Source of the DNA: Chitinophagaceae bacterium
GTDB lineage: Bacteria; Bacteroidota; Bacteroidia; Chitinophagales; UBA10324
Direction of reading: 5' to 3'
NCBI GenBank assembly: GCA_947474435.1
Contig: CANJII010000024.1
Location: 1 to 53,615, forward strand
DNA: 53,615 bases
In this document: positions 1 through 8,372 of the stretch, in pieces
How positions within the stretch are numbered: the first letter of the stretch is position 1
How the letters are laid out: every line of letters starts with the position of its first letter
Made by a program: the position numbers and the translations under genes
Notes under the pieces: model-generated
Databases searched by the model: none
Told to the model about the DNA's origin: nothing
Seen by the model: only the letters and a program-made list of their open reading frames with translations

Positions 1-1903
1 AGAAATAACTTAGTGAAAGAATTTCAACACTATCTGTATTTGCATCGTCGTGAATTTTAAAATACTCTTCATCAAATTTTTCACGCAATTCGTACAAACC
101 AAAATATTCTCCATTTAAGTAAACTGTTACTGGTCTCATCGCAGAATAATAACAATTGCTTTCTGCACACATTGCTTTTACCTGAATTGCATCTTTATAA
201 GGCAAAGCAAGGTATTGATTACTTCCATTTCTAAGGTAAAAGGTACTGTACTTTGTTCTGTTTGGGCGGTCAGGAATAACCATATAATCAATTGCTCCAT
301 CTCCCAAAACATCATCTCCCATTTTTACTTTAAAAGAATGTTGAGGATTGGATCTGCTTCCACCTGCTCCTCCATCAATCATCATTCCGGCGCGTTGAGA
401 AAAAATTATGTTTTGAAGTGAATCAAAATATTCAACATAGGCAGCTTTCTCCCAGTCTTGATTATAATTATCAAAAATACCAGCTCCGCCATAAAGGTTT
501 GCATTGTCTGTAACTACTGATAATATTGGTGTTTCATGATTCACATTCATAAAATAACTGGAAACACTAACCGGACTTCCGATTAATCCGGTAGCATAAG
601 CCAGTGCTTTTAAAACAGTTGATTGGTTAATTATTATTGGACTTCCGTTATATAAAAAGGAGCTTGAATCCGGGTCATTTCCATTCAATGTATAATAGAC
701 AGCTGTGTTAGTGCTTATATTAGGATTTGTTATACTTATTGAAATTCCATTAGTATAAAATCCTGAGGGTAATGAAAAAACTGGTGCAATAGAATAATCA
801 GTAAAAGGCACTGATAAATTATTGGTGGTTCCCGGTGTACCATTCTCGAAAAAAAAAGTATCAATTGAAGCATCAGGAAAACAACCGACACTATTATTTA
901 AATCATTACAGTGAACATACAAACTGCTCAACTGTTGCTGTGTCGGTGAAAAAAGATAAACAGACTCACCGGTTCCTGAAATTTTGAAGTTGGTATGCAA
1001 ATTCGCAGTCATAACAGATGAACCTAAAAACCAAGCGGGCGGCGGCGGATAACTATAAACAGCATTTTTTATCCCAGCTAGCACATTTACTGCAAGTGAC
1101 AGGTCCGATGATCCAGTTGAGGTATTATGTAATTCTATGGCAATAACATTGTTTCCCTGGTGCCAAAGTGTTCTTACAATTTGCATATTGGGCATAAAAA
1201 TTTCTGGAGTCATTCCCTGATACATTGAAGCTTCATGTGTTGAATTAGCAAATGCATCCCATCCTGAATCAGTAATGTTTGAACTACGCGAAATTTCTGT
1301 TCCATTCAAATAAACAATAAAAGCATCGTCATAATCAAAAAGAAAGGCAAGTAAATCAATATTTCCAGTATCAGTTAATGTCATATTATATCTTAGAAAA
1401 ACACTTTCAAAAGGCGGTGTTAGTGCTATAGTATCATCATTATCTCCGTAACCAATTGTTCCATAACCTGAGTTCCAGGAGCTGGCATTAAAAAATTCTG
1501 TATTCCATAAAGCAGAAGTAAGAATATCCGGAATTACATATTTAAATGAATCGTAAGTCGAAAGAGCAAACTCATAATGATTTACAGCAGGCTTTCTGTT
1601 TTTGCCACTGCAAAAAACTGTTCTATAGCTGCCGGGTAATATTTCTATATCCGGTAATGTCCATTTATTTGGCAGCGAAATGTCATCAGTAATAGAGTAA
1701 TTCAGCAGATTTACTGTATCGATTCCACTATTGTATAATTCAATCCAGTCTGTGTACTCTAAATCTTCATCAGCAATTGCAGAATAATTTCTATTACTTC
1801 CTTCATTAATTATAACCTGACCTTTTAAATTATTGCATATAAAAAAAATAGAAAAAAAGAATATTAGCTTTAGGTATGAAATCCTTAATGATTTACTGTT
1901 CAC
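1..1903 (-). CDS. Secreted CotH-kinase-like protein with lamin-tail-like and chitobiase-like domains (5' part, runs off the window)
   Basis: An open frame of 634 codons runs from a GTG at 1903 to the left edge, so the C-terminus is missing. The N-terminus is a signal peptide (basic start, then a run of Leu, Ile and Phe, then Gly-Gln). Residues about 30-140 (VIINEGSNRN, YTDWIELYNSG) resemble a lamin-tail domain. Residues about 385-415 (AVYYTLNGNDPDSS) resemble the chitobiase C-terminal Ig-like fold. From about 455 the sequence fits CotH (VVTDNANLYGG, FKVKMGDD, then YFGLYELREKFDEEYF). CotH-fold proteins are atypical kinases, and secreted Bacteroidota versions with this architecture usually end in a T9SS sorting domain; that end lies outside the window. 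The start is uncertain because no ATG fits the signal peptide. Confidence 0.8.
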   Translation of the reverse strand, partial: MNSKSLRISYLKLIFFFSIFFICNNLKGQVIINEGSNRNYSAIADEDLEYTDWIELYNSGIDTVNLLNYSITDDISLPNKWTLPDIEILPGSYRTVFCSGKNRKPAVNHYEFALSTYDSFKYVIPDILTSALWNTEFFNASSWNSGYGTIGYGDNDDTIALTPPFESVFLRYNMTLTDTGNIDLLAFLFDYDDAFIVYLNGTEISRSSNITDSGWDAFANSTHEASMYQGMTPEIFMPNMQIVRTLWHQGNNVIAIELHNTSTGSSDLSLAVNVLAGIKNAVYSYPPPPAWFLGSSVMTANLHTNFKISGTGESVYLFSPTQQQLSSLYVHCNDLNNSVGCFPDASIDTFFFENGTPGTTNNLSVPFTDYSIAPVFSLPSGFYTNGISISITNPNISTNTAVYYTLNGNDPDSSSFLYNGSPIIINQSTVLKALAYATGLIGSPVSVSSYFMNVNHETPILSVVTDNANLYGGAGIFDNYNQDWEKAAYVEYFDSLQNIIFSQRAGMMIDGGAGGSRSNPQHSFKVKMGDDVLGDGAIDYMVIPDRPNRTKYSTFYLRNGSNQYLALPYKDAIQVKAMCAESNCYYSAMRPVTVYLNGEYFGLYELREKFDEEYFKIHDDANTDSVEILSLSYF

Positions 1904-2360
1904 TTTAGAATAGGTTTTATTAACGGTAAACTTATGTGAATTTGACCGATAATAAAATCTCTGGGGTGTAATTATCCCCAACAAATCACTATAGTGTTCT
2001 AAGAAACAGGTGTTTTATAACTCTTTTACTTTTAATTATTTACTAAACTAAATTGCATCATATATCATTAAAGACATTGTTCAATTTTTTTAAAAGGGAA
2101 ACCATAAAATCTAAAAACCTCCTAATTCCTTAAAAAAACATGTTCGAATTAATATTCTTGGAGGTTTAAATTGAAATGCAGAGTTGTTCAAATTAATTAA
2201 TGTGAGGTTTAGATTAATATATTGAATAGTAAATTTTAATATATTGGCTATTCAGTTAATTATTTCGTGTTGTTCAACCCTAAAAACTAGTAATCAATCA
2301 ATTAATTTGTTATCAAAACGCATAGTATAAGCGTTTAAAGTATAATTACTTTTGCCACAT
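1904..2360. other. AT-rich intergenic region between divergent genes
   Basis: No reading frame with protein-like composition is seen here. It must hold the promoters of both flanking genes. An 8-base inverted repeat, AAACCTCC (about 2114-2121) and GGAGGTTT (about 2159-2166), spans about 40 bases. It is too loose and too far from a T-tract to call a terminator, but could be an operator. Confidence 0.5.
2347..2354 (+). promoter_or_regulatory. Bacteroidota -7 promoter box for the gene at 2361
   Basis: TACTTTTG matches the TAnnTTTG consensus of the Bacteroidota primary sigma factor. The G of the box is followed by only six bases before the ATG at 2361, so transcription would begin at or within a few bases of the start codon. 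No clear -33 TTG at the usual spacing was found. Confidence 0.45.
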
Positions 2361-3053
2361 ATGCATCGGTTATTATTCATATTCTTTTTATTGCCACTCT
2401 TTTCCACTGCTCAGGCTCCTGATGGCTTGCATGTTTCAGGTCGAGTAACTTTTAATGATGGTTCAGTTGGATACAAGTTTATAAAAATTTATAATCAGCG
2501 AACCGGCTCATTCATTGTTCCTTCCGTAACCGGAACATTTGAATTAAACGGATACCGCAGCGATAATTTTTTAGTTGTTTGTCAAAACTATAGTCCAATA
2601 AATATTTGCTACAAAGATTCCGCACGACAATGGCACTACGAATTAAAAATTACTTTATTCCATCTTCAAATGGATTTGGAAAATATTACTGTTACACCAG
2701 ATAAAACATTCGACGAAATTCAGGAAGATATTGATAACCTGGGCGTAGTTAATACTAATACCTACAAAGAAGTTGGTCCTCAAAGTCCAATCACTGCATT
2801 ATGGGAACTATTCTCACGACAAGAAAATGATAAGCGCAAAGTTGCTGTGCTAATGAACAATGATCAACGGCGAAATATGCTACGCGAACTGCTAAAACTT
2901 TGTATCAAATCAGATATGATTGCTCTTTCGTTTTCAGATATGGATGCGTTTATTGACTTCTGTGGTTATACCGACGAGTACCTGCAGCACTCAAGTTTTT
3001 ACGAATTGCTCAGCAGCATTAAACAGCACTATAAATATTTCAAGACGAATTAA
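2361..3053 (+). CDS. Secreted protein with carboxypeptidase-regulatory-like domain, function unknown
   Basis: A 230-residue protein from ATG 2361. The frame can be extended to a TTG at 2352, but that TTG lies inside the likely -7 box, so the ATG is preferred. MHRLLFIFFLLPLF followed by STAQ is a signal peptide. Residues about 25-110 (VSGRVTFNDGSVGYKFIKI, then ENITVTPD) look like the small beta-sandwich carboxypeptidase-regulatory-like domain common in Bacteroidota envelope proteins. The C-terminal 110 residues are predicted helical and charged and are not recognised. It stands alone, divergent from the CotH-like gene. Probably periplasmic or outer-membrane associated; the role is unknown. Confidence 0.7.
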   Translation: MHRLLFIFFLLPLFSTAQAPDGLHVSGRVTFNDGSVGYKFIKIYNQRTGSFIVPSVTGTFELNGYRSDNFLVVCQNYSPINICYKDSARQWHYELKITLFHLQMDLENITVTPDKTFDEIQEDIDNLGVVNTNTYKEVGPQSPITALWELFSRQENDKRKVAVLMNNDQRRNMLRELLKLCIKSDMIALSFSDMDAFIDFCGYTDEYLQHSSFYELLSSIKQHYKYFKTN

Positions 3054-3180
3054 TTTATTTTTCAATAGCAAAAAGAATCGTTCATTAACATTTTAATTCT
3101 AACATTCGGATTTTAATTATTAAATGATGAGAATGGTTTAGCAGTTAGTCATTATGCATTTTCGTTAGTTGTATTATACA

Positions 3181-3353
3181 ATGAATAAAAAAATAAAAAT
3201 ACCACTAAAAAAAGATTCTGAATTCGATGATTTTTCTGATGAACAATTAGGTGAATTGAAGATTTTTTTAACACTAATTGCTGATGTAACAATTGAAACA
3301 TATTTGATAATGCTGAATTAGAAGAATCGACGAAAAAAAATTATATATTCTAA
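3181..3353 (+). pseudogene. Small frameshifted reading frame (about 57 residues if repaired)
   Basis: From ATG 3181 a 46-codon frame encodes a charged peptide (MNKKIKIPLKKDSEFDDFSD, then EQLGELKIFLTLIADVTIE) ending at TAG 3319-3321. Re-reading from 3303 in the overlapping frame gives FDNAELEESTKKNYIF and a stop at 3351. This continues the acidic/helical composition well and looks like the original C-terminus, joined at a short T run. Small proteins with a D/E-Q-L-x-E-L helix are common in Bacteroidota, but I cannot name a family. It may be a decayed gene, a one-base sequencing error, or a chance frame. Confidence 0.3.
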
Positions 3354-3663
3354 AATAAGTTGAAATTGATATAATAATTATTTATGAAATTATTTTTGTA
3401 TCATCATCAAGATGTAACTGCCAAATTGATCTGAAAATAAATTAATGCTTTTATCCGAAAATATATGAAGATGCAGTCTTTTTAGTTGCATTTAAAGATA
3501 GAAGCAATTTTAAAATATTTTTTCATTTTATATTTTCAGGCTCGTATCAAATACATATTTATTGTTCGTCTCCTTCGAAAAATAAAATCCAAACAAAAAA
3601 TTAAAAGGACTAATAAATCGATGATTTGTATGCTAAATTGTAAGCTGCAATTTTAAAATCAAC
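3354..3663. other. AT-rich intergenic region
   Basis: No plausible gene, repeat or structured RNA was recognised between the small broken frame and the tRNA-Val terminator. Confidence 0.5.
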
Positions 3664-3698
3664 AAATAAAAAAGGGTTTCAGTTTGTCTGAAACCCTT
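3664..3698 (-). terminator. Intrinsic terminator downstream of tRNA-Val
   Basis: A perfect 11-base-pair hairpin (AAGGGTTTCAG at 3672-3682, loop of five, CTGAAACCCTT at 3688-3698) is followed on the minus strand by TTTTTATTT. It ends the minus-strand tRNA transcript and may also end read-through from the pnt/HAD operon, since nothing terminator-like lies between that operon and the tRNA. Confidence 0.85.
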
Positions 3699-3710
3699 GT
3701 CGTTATTGAG

Positions 3711-3785
3711 TGGGAGCTACTGGGTTCGAACCAGTGACCCTCTGCTTGTAAGGCAGATGCTCTGAACCAGCTGAGCTAAGCTCCC
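3711..3785 (-). tRNA. tRNA-Val (anticodon TAC)
   Basis: Reading the minus strand from 3785, a cloverleaf of about 75 bases is visible: acceptor GGGAGCT pairs with AGCTCCC. The D arm contains GCTCAGCTGGTTCAGAGC. The anticodon arm TCTGC-CTTACAA-GCAGA carries TAC, and the T arm contains GGTTCGAACC. The discriminator is A and the CCA end is not encoded, so CCA must be added by the nucleotidyltransferase. It lies between the pnt/HAD operon and its own terminator. Confidence 0.95.
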
Positions 3786-3865
3786 ATTAGGGAGCGCAAA
3801 TGTATATGAGTAAATGAATTTTCCAAAGATTTGACTGAAATACTTCAATCGAAATTGAATATAGG

Positions 3866-4285
3866 TTATGATTTAAATACCTGAATGATTTTTTCCACTT
3901 CAATAAAATCAGAAAACTTACCGAGAAATTTTGTGGCTTTCACATTTCGGTCATCTATCCAGTGATAATTTCCTCCCCTTGGTTTTCCGAATACAATGCT
4001 GTGGTATTTGAAACCGTTTTGCTTTAACCATTCTTCAGTATATGTGCGATGCGATTCTAATCTCGAGGTGAAAAAACAAATGAAGTGTCCTTCGTCGTAC
4101 CATTTATTGATGAACTCCAATGCTTCGGGAATCATTTTTGCCGTTCGCATTCTTTCGGGTTCTTCATTCGGAATGTCTTCGCAAATGGTTCCGTCAATGT
4201 CAATCAGAAAGTTTTTTATATGGTCAGGAAGCAGTGGACTTCCCTTGGTTCCATCAGCGTTGAATGATTCCTTAAGTTCCGACAT
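3866..4285 (-). CDS. HAD-superfamily phosphatase
   Basis: A 139-residue cytosolic protein. The HAD motif I FLIDIDGTI puts the nucleophile and acid/base aspartates at residues 29 and 31. Motif II is the Ser/Thr in FFTSRLE, and motifs III/IV fit KPRGG and HWIDDRN. The size is near a minimal HAD core without a large cap, so a small phosphorylated substrate is likely. The start lies three bases after the pntB stop, so the gene is almost certainly co-transcribed and translationally coupled with the transhydrogenase genes. This might mean a nucleotide or sugar-phosphate clean-up role linked to NADPH, but that is inference. Similar short HADs are often filed with capsule or heptose phosphatases; specificity cannot be read here. 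Confidence 0.8.
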   Translation of the reverse strand: MSELKESFNADGTKGSPLLPDHIKNFLIDIDGTICEDIPNEEPERMRTAKMIPEALEFINKWYDEGHFICFFTSRLESHRTYTEEWLKQNGFKYHSIVFGKPRGGNYHWIDDRNVKATKFLGKFSDFIEVEKIIQVFKS

Positions 4286-4288
4286 ATA

Positions 4289-5692
4289 TTAATTCGCCTT
4301 AACCTCAGTTATTAATTTTTGCAGAGTTGCCTTTGCATCACCAAATAGCATTCGGGTTTTTGGTTCATAGAATAATTCATTTTCTATTCCTGCATAACCT
4401 GCAGCCATACCGCGTTTCATAACAATTACATTTTGTGCGTTTTCAACTTCCAGTATCGGCATTCCATATATAGGACTTTGCGGATTTTTTTTCGCAGCAG
4501 GATTCACCACATCATTAGCGCCGATAACTATTACTGCATCAGTGGAATTGAATTCGTTATTAGCATCTTCCATTTCCAATAATTTGGGATACGGCACATC
4601 AGCTTCAGCCAATAGCACATTCATGTGACCGGGCATGCGACCTGCAACAGGGTGAATAGCGTATTTAACTTCCACACCTTTTTCTTCCAGTAAAGTTTCC
4701 AACTCATGACAAGCGTGTTGCGCCTGTGCAACCGCTAATCCATAACCCGGAACAATCATTACCTTTTTCGAATAACTCAACAATACCGCAGCATCAGTAA
4801 CAGAAATTTCTTTAATTGTTCCCATTGCCGCATTTCCAATTGCTGCGGTACTTGTTGCACCTCCGCCGAATGAACCAACAATTACATTGAGTAATGAACG
4901 ATTCATTGCTTTGCACATCAGTATGGTTAAAATTGTTCCTGCCGAACCTACAAGAATTCCTCCGGTTAACATTACCTGATTGTTATAAATAAATCCACCT
5001 AAAGCAGCTGCAACTCCGGTAAAGGAATTTAACAATGAAATTACAACGGGCATATCGGCACCGCCAATTGGCATTACGAAGAACACACCATAAATTAAAC
5101 ATCCAACTGTAAGAACTCCAAGCAGCATCATGTTTGGTTCAGGTAATGTGGTGAGGTATGCGCCTGTTCCAATCAATGCTGCCATCAGAATTAAGTTGAT
5201 GATTGATTGACCGGGAATTGTTTTGTCGTTGATGTTGCCATTTAATTTTCCGAAAGCAATCATGCTTCCGCTGAACGAAATACTTCCGATTAATAAACCG
5301 GCAAGGACAGTTCCCATGTAACCATATTCTCCAACAGCAAAATGATGCTGGTATTCTATTACTGAAATGATTGCGGCACATGCACCACCCATTCCGTTGA
5401 ACAGCGAAACCATTTGCGGCATTGCAGTCATCTTTACTTTTTTCGCGCCAAGCACACCGAGTACTGTTCCAATAATCAGCGCAATAAAAATTAAAATAAT
5501 ATTGGTTGAAGAAAATGATTCGCCGCTTTCATTCCGATAAAGAAATATGGTTCCGGCAATAGCGATGGTCATACCGAAAGCCGCGATTAGATTTCCGCGA
5601 CGAGCAGTATCAGGATGACTGAGTCTCTTCAATCCAATAATAAAAGTGATAGAGCCTATTAAGTAAATTATCTGTAAAATTTGATTTTCCAT
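4289..5692 (-). CDS. pntB: NAD(P) transhydrogenase subunit beta
   Basis: A 467-residue subunit of the proton-translocating transhydrogenase. It carries the second half of the membrane channel and domain III, which binds NADP(H). About nine hydrophobic segments fill residues 1-260. The C-terminal part from about 285 has the NADP-binding Rossmann core (VPGYGLAVAQAQHACHEL, then VIVIGANDVVNPAAK, then VIVMKRGMAAGYAG). The full family length is present. In this operon it works with PntA1 (NAD site) and PntA2 (membrane), moving hydride from NADH to NADP+ with inward proton flow to supply NADPH. It lies 75 bases after pntA2 and three bases before the HAD gene. Confidence 0.95.
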   Translation of the reverse strand: MENQILQIIYLIGSITFIIGLKRLSHPDTARRGNLIAAFGMTIAIAGTIFLYRNESGESFSSTNIILIFIALIIGTVLGVLGAKKVKMTAMPQMVSLFNGMGGACAAIISVIEYQHHFAVGEYGYMGTVLAGLLIGSISFSGSMIAFGKLNGNINDKTIPGQSIINLILMAALIGTGAYLTTLPEPNMMLLGVLTVGCLIYGVFFVMPIGGADMPVVISLLNSFTGVAAALGGFIYNNQVMLTGGILVGSAGTILTILMCKAMNRSLLNVIVGSFGGGATSTAAIGNAAMGTIKEISVTDAAVLLSYSKKVMIVPGYGLAVAQAQHACHELETLLEEKGVEVKYAIHPVAGRMPGHMNVLLAEADVPYPKLLEMEDANNEFNSTDAVIVIGANDVVNPAAKKNPQSPIYGMPILEVENAQNVIVMKRGMAAGYAGIENELFYEPKTRMLFGDAKATLQKLITEVKAN

Positions 5693-5699
5693 TTCTGTT

Positions 5700-5767
5700 T
5701 GTTCGAGGGTTCAGGAGTTCATTCGTTCATTCGTTCAATTGACTGTAAGCCGCATATTGCTTACTGC
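5700..5767. repeat. Short direct repeats between pntB and pntA2
   Basis: The gap contains the tandem GTTCATTCGTTCATTCGTTC followed by AAGCCGCATATTGC and CTTACTGCCTACTGC. Such simple strings recur in intergenic DNA of many Bacteroidota. No coding or regulatory role is evident. Confidence 0.45.
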
Positions 5768-6082
5768 CTACTGCTTCTTTTTTTTCTTAAATAATTCAAG
5801 CATTCGGTCGGTTACTACAAATCCTCCAACCACATTTAATGTTCCAAGAATAACAGCCAGAAATCCAAGTGTTAGTGCGAGGTAATTATCAGGTTCAGCT
5901 TGACCCATTACTATGATGGCACCAATTATAACCACACCATGAATTGCATTTGCCCCTGACATAAGTGGAGTATGCAGCACCGATGGTACATGAGATATCA
6001 CTTCAATGCCGAGAAAAACTGAGAGAATGAGAATGTAAATCATTCCCATGTTCGTGCTTAAAAAATTTATGAGTTGTTCCAT
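5768..6082 (-). CDS. pntA2: NAD(P) transhydrogenase subunit alpha, membrane part (alpha2)
   Basis: A 104-residue membrane protein with three hydrophobic segments (about 8-28, 38-60 and 66-90) and a Lys-rich end (LFKKKKKQ). It matches the membrane domain fused to the C-terminus of PntA in E. coli but encoded separately in Rhodospirillum-type transhydrogenases. PHVPSVLHTPLMSGANAIHG is typical of this subunit (here ISHVPSVLHTPLMSG, then ANAIHGVVIIGA). It sits between pntA1 and pntB in the expected order. Confidence 0.93.
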   Translation of the reverse strand: MEQLINFLSTNMGMIYILILSVFLGIEVISHVPSVLHTPLMSGANAIHGVVIIGAIIVMGQAEPDNYLALTLGFLAVILGTLNVVGGFVVTDRMLELFKKKKKQ

Positions 6083-6140
6083 TTGATAAATTAAAAGTTC
6101 CTTGGTTTTTAGTTTATTAGATCATTAGTTGTATCTGAAA

Positions 6141-6172
6141 ATTATCAGTTATTCATTGTCAATTATCAATTG
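6141..6172. repeat. Copy of the ATTATCAATTATCAATTG dispersed repeat
   Basis: The gap between pntA2 and pntA1 holds a TCA/ATT-rich string (ATTATCAGTTATTCATTGTC, then AATTATCAATTG). It matches strings at 23184-23217, 49481-49506 and 51579-51612. The end reaches the pntA1 stop region. Confidence 0.5.
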
Positions 6173-7302
6173 CTAACAACTAACTGAGATTCTTTTACTT
6201 TCGTATGAATGATTTCTTTATTGTGAGTGATGCAACTTCCTTTCACAATATCATCTTCGAAATTCAGGTTCAGGTTTCCTTCCTTGTTTATAATGAGTTT
6301 CAAAAAGTTCAAAACATTTTTCCCAAACATTTTACTTGAATCAGCAGGAATGGTGGATGGGAGATAAGAGTTTCCGATTATCGTTACTCCTTTGTGAATG
6401 ATGGTTTCGTTGCTCTTAGTCAGTTCGCAATTACCACCTGTTGAAGCAGCCAAATCCACAATCACACTTCCGGCTTTCATACATTCAATAGTTTGTGTAG
6501 TGATTAACACCGGAGCTTTTCTTCCGGGAATTTGGGCGGTAGTAATTATCACATCGCTCTTCGATGCACTCTCGTGAATCTTTTGTTTTTGTCGGTCTAA
6601 AAATTCTTTTGATTGTTCAACCGCATATCCACCTGCAGCTGATGAATCAGCCGCGCCTTCTACTTCAATAAATTTTGCACCTAATGATTTTACTTCTTCT
6701 TTCACAGCAGCGCGGGTATCAAAAACTTCAACCACTCCACCTAATCTTTTTGCTGTTGCTATTGCCTGCAAACCAGCAACACCTGCACCAATGATTAAAA
6801 CTTTTGCAGGAACAATACTTCCGGCAGCAGTCATGAACATCGGGAAAAATTTGGGAAGATTAGTGGCTGCTACCAACACCGCTTTATATCCTGCTGCAGT
6901 AGCTTGTGATGAAAGAATATCCATTGCCTGCGCACGGGTAGTTCGCGGAATCATATCCATGCTGAAACTAGTGACATTCTTATTCAACAATTCCATCACA
7001 ATTTCTTTATTGAACAATGGTTGAAAGACATTCAGCAAAACGGTTCCTTCCGGCATTCGTGAAATATCTTCGTTGCTGACTGCGTTTATTCTTGTTACCA
7101 AATTGGTTGAAGTCAGCACATCTTCTTTCGTAGTGATGGAAGCTCCGGCGGTCTTGTATTCATCATCACTGATCATGGCTCCGTTGCCGGCGCCTGATTC
7201 CACTTTTACCTGCACATTCATTTTAACTAACTGACCAACTATTTCGGGGAGCATGACCACTCTTCGGTCTTCCTGTGGTTCGCGTAAAATTCCTATTGTC
7301 AT
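6166..7302 (-). CDS. pntA: NAD(P) transhydrogenase subunit alpha, NAD-binding part (alpha1)
   Basis: A 378-residue soluble subunit (domain I) that binds NAD(H). The N-terminus MTIGILREPQEDRRVVMLP is typical of the alanine-dehydrogenase/PntA family. The Rossmann motif VLIIGAGVAGLQAIATAKRL lies at about residues 169-188, followed by VEVFDTRAAVKEEVKSLGA. The family region AGGYAVEQSKEF and the dimer/hydride-transfer loop TTAQIPGRKAPVLIT are present. It is first in the operon pntA1-pntA2-pntB-HAD, with a likely promoter about 25 bases upstream. The last 50 residues are more divergent than the core. Confidence 0.94.
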   Translation of the reverse strand: MTIGILREPQEDRRVVMLPEIVGQLVKMNVQVKVESGAGNGAMISDDEYKTAGASITTKEDVLTSTNLVTRINAVSNEDISRMPEGTVLLNVFQPLFNKEIVMELLNKNVTSFSMDMIPRTTRAQAMDILSSQATAAGYKAVLVAATNLPKFFPMFMTAAGSIVPAKVLIIGAGVAGLQAIATAKRLGGVVEVFDTRAAVKEEVKSLGAKFIEVEGAADSSAAGGYAVEQSKEFLDRQKQKIHESASKSDVIITTAQIPGRKAPVLITTQTIECMKAGSVIVDLAASTGGNCELTKSNETIIHKGVTIIGNSYLPSTIPADSSKMFGKNVLNFLKLIINKEGNLNLNFEDDIVKGSCITHNKEIIHTKVKESQLVVSN

Positions 7303-7328
7303 TTATAACTTTTTTCTTTAAGGCGCGC

Positions 7329-7336
7329 CAAAAGTA
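7329..7336 (-). promoter_or_regulatory. Predicted -7 box of the pnt operon
   Basis: The minus strand reads TACTTTTG here, a full match to TAnnTTTG, 26 bases before the pntA1 ATG. That gives a leader of about 15-20 bases. No convincing -33 element was found. Confidence 0.45.
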
Positions 7337-7465
7337 ACTTTTGAGGTTGATAAATTGAAAATGACATTTATTAGTTATTTCTAACAAAGATTAACATTGA
7401 ATTTGTTAGTATAAAAACATCTTTTCAATACTTGATGAAAATTGCGGCAATATGAATTTTACTTT

Positions 7466-7473
7466 TACATTTA
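7466..7473 (+). promoter_or_regulatory. Possible -7 box of the TonB-domain gene
   Basis: TACATTTA (one mismatch to TAnnTTTG) lies 21 bases after a TTG at 7442-7444, 19 bases before the ATG at 7493. The same spacing and mismatch occur before the gene at 39983. Confidence 0.3.
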
Positions 7474-7492
7474 ATTTTTCAAAATCCCCAAA

Positions 7493-8281
7493 ATGAAAAT
7501 ATCATACTTCATGCATTCATTAAAATCAATATTAAATATTGTTGTTTTTTGTCTTTGTTATTCAAATTGTTTCTCTCAAAAAACGGTTAACACCGATTCA
7601 CTTATTAATTCAATGGTGAATGAAAGTATAGTTAACAGCCCATCTGATGCCGGAGTTACACTAATGAAAAGTTCAAGTTTTTCCGACGCTACTAAATTTT
7701 ACAGTGCAGAGATAAATAAGAATGAAGGCAATGCAGCCGCTTATTTCAATCGTGGTATTTCGCAATGGCAAACCAATGAACCATCAAAAGCGTGTCAGGA
7801 TTGGAGCGCTGTACTTGCGCTCGGCGATACCGCAACTTTTAAATTATTGGATGGCAATTGTCATGGTGCAATGGTAATTGACGGAGATACCTTGCATAAG
7901 GAACAATACCATAAAATGTTTGCAGTAGCCAAGACCGACGCTAAATCATCTTCGAACAGTTCAAACGCAATGACTGTGGTAGAGCAAATGCCCGAATACA
8001 AAGGAGGTGATTTGGCCATGATGAAATTTCTGAACATGAATATGAGGTATCCGGAAGTTGCGCGCAAAAAAAATATTCAGGGAACTGTAATTGTAAATAT
8101 CATCATCAGTACAAAAGGAAATGTAATGTTTCCCTATGTGAAAAAGGGAATTGGCGGTGGATTCGATGAAGAAGCGTTGCGTGTTATCCGAAGCATGCCG
8201 GCCTGGAATCCGGGAAAGCAAAACGGTAAACCTGTTTTAGTTCGCTATAATATTCCGGTGAAATTTTCAGCGGGCAATTAA
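7493..8281 (+). CDS. Exported TonB C-terminal-domain protein with a TPR-like middle
   Basis: A 262-residue protein with an N-terminal export signal (residues 1-30, ending CFSQ). Residues about 60-125 look like a TPR pair (FYSAEINKNEGNAAAYFNRG, then EPSKACQDWSAVLALG). The last 95 residues form a TonB C-terminal domain: YPEVARKKNIQGTVIVNIII, then GGGFDEEALRVIRSMPAWNP, then GKPVLVRYNIPVKF. TonB domains normally pass force from ExbBD to outer-membrane receptors. This one has no Pro-rich linker and, if the signal is cleaved, no membrane anchor. It may instead be a periplasmic partner or scaffold. No exbB or exbD is nearby. Confidence 0.85.
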   Translation: MKISYFMHSLKSILNIVVFCLCYSNCFSQKTVNTDSLINSMVNESIVNSPSDAGVTLMKSSSFSDATKFYSAEINKNEGNAAAYFNRGISQWQTNEPSKACQDWSAVLALGDTATFKLLDGNCHGAMVIDGDTLHKEQYHKMFAVAKTDAKSSSNSSNAMTVVEQMPEYKGGDLAMMKFLNMNMRYPEVARKKNIQGTVIVNIIISTKGNVMFPYVKKGIGGGFDEEALRVIRSMPAWNPGKQNGKPVLVRYNIPVKFSAGN

Positions 8282-8345
8282 TAAATTATCGAAAAGTTTT
8301 GTTCTCAGAGAACTTCGTGATTCCTTGAGAAATATTTTATCGCCC
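8282..8345. repeat. Simple intergenic repeat-like string before trpS
   Basis: The string TCTCAGAGAACTTCGTGATT followed by CCTTGAGA resembles the dispersed CTC/GAGA elements seen elsewhere here, for example around 38037-38139. It is given only as a possible relic. Confidence 0.3.
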
Positions 8346-8372
8346 CATTAGTTTTTTATTTTCTTTGCCGGA

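Noticed and set aside
5718-5738. ATTCGTTC tandem as an origin or protein-binding array
   Set aside because: Only three units in a gap full of simple repeats typical of the phylum; no DnaA-box or skew evidence.
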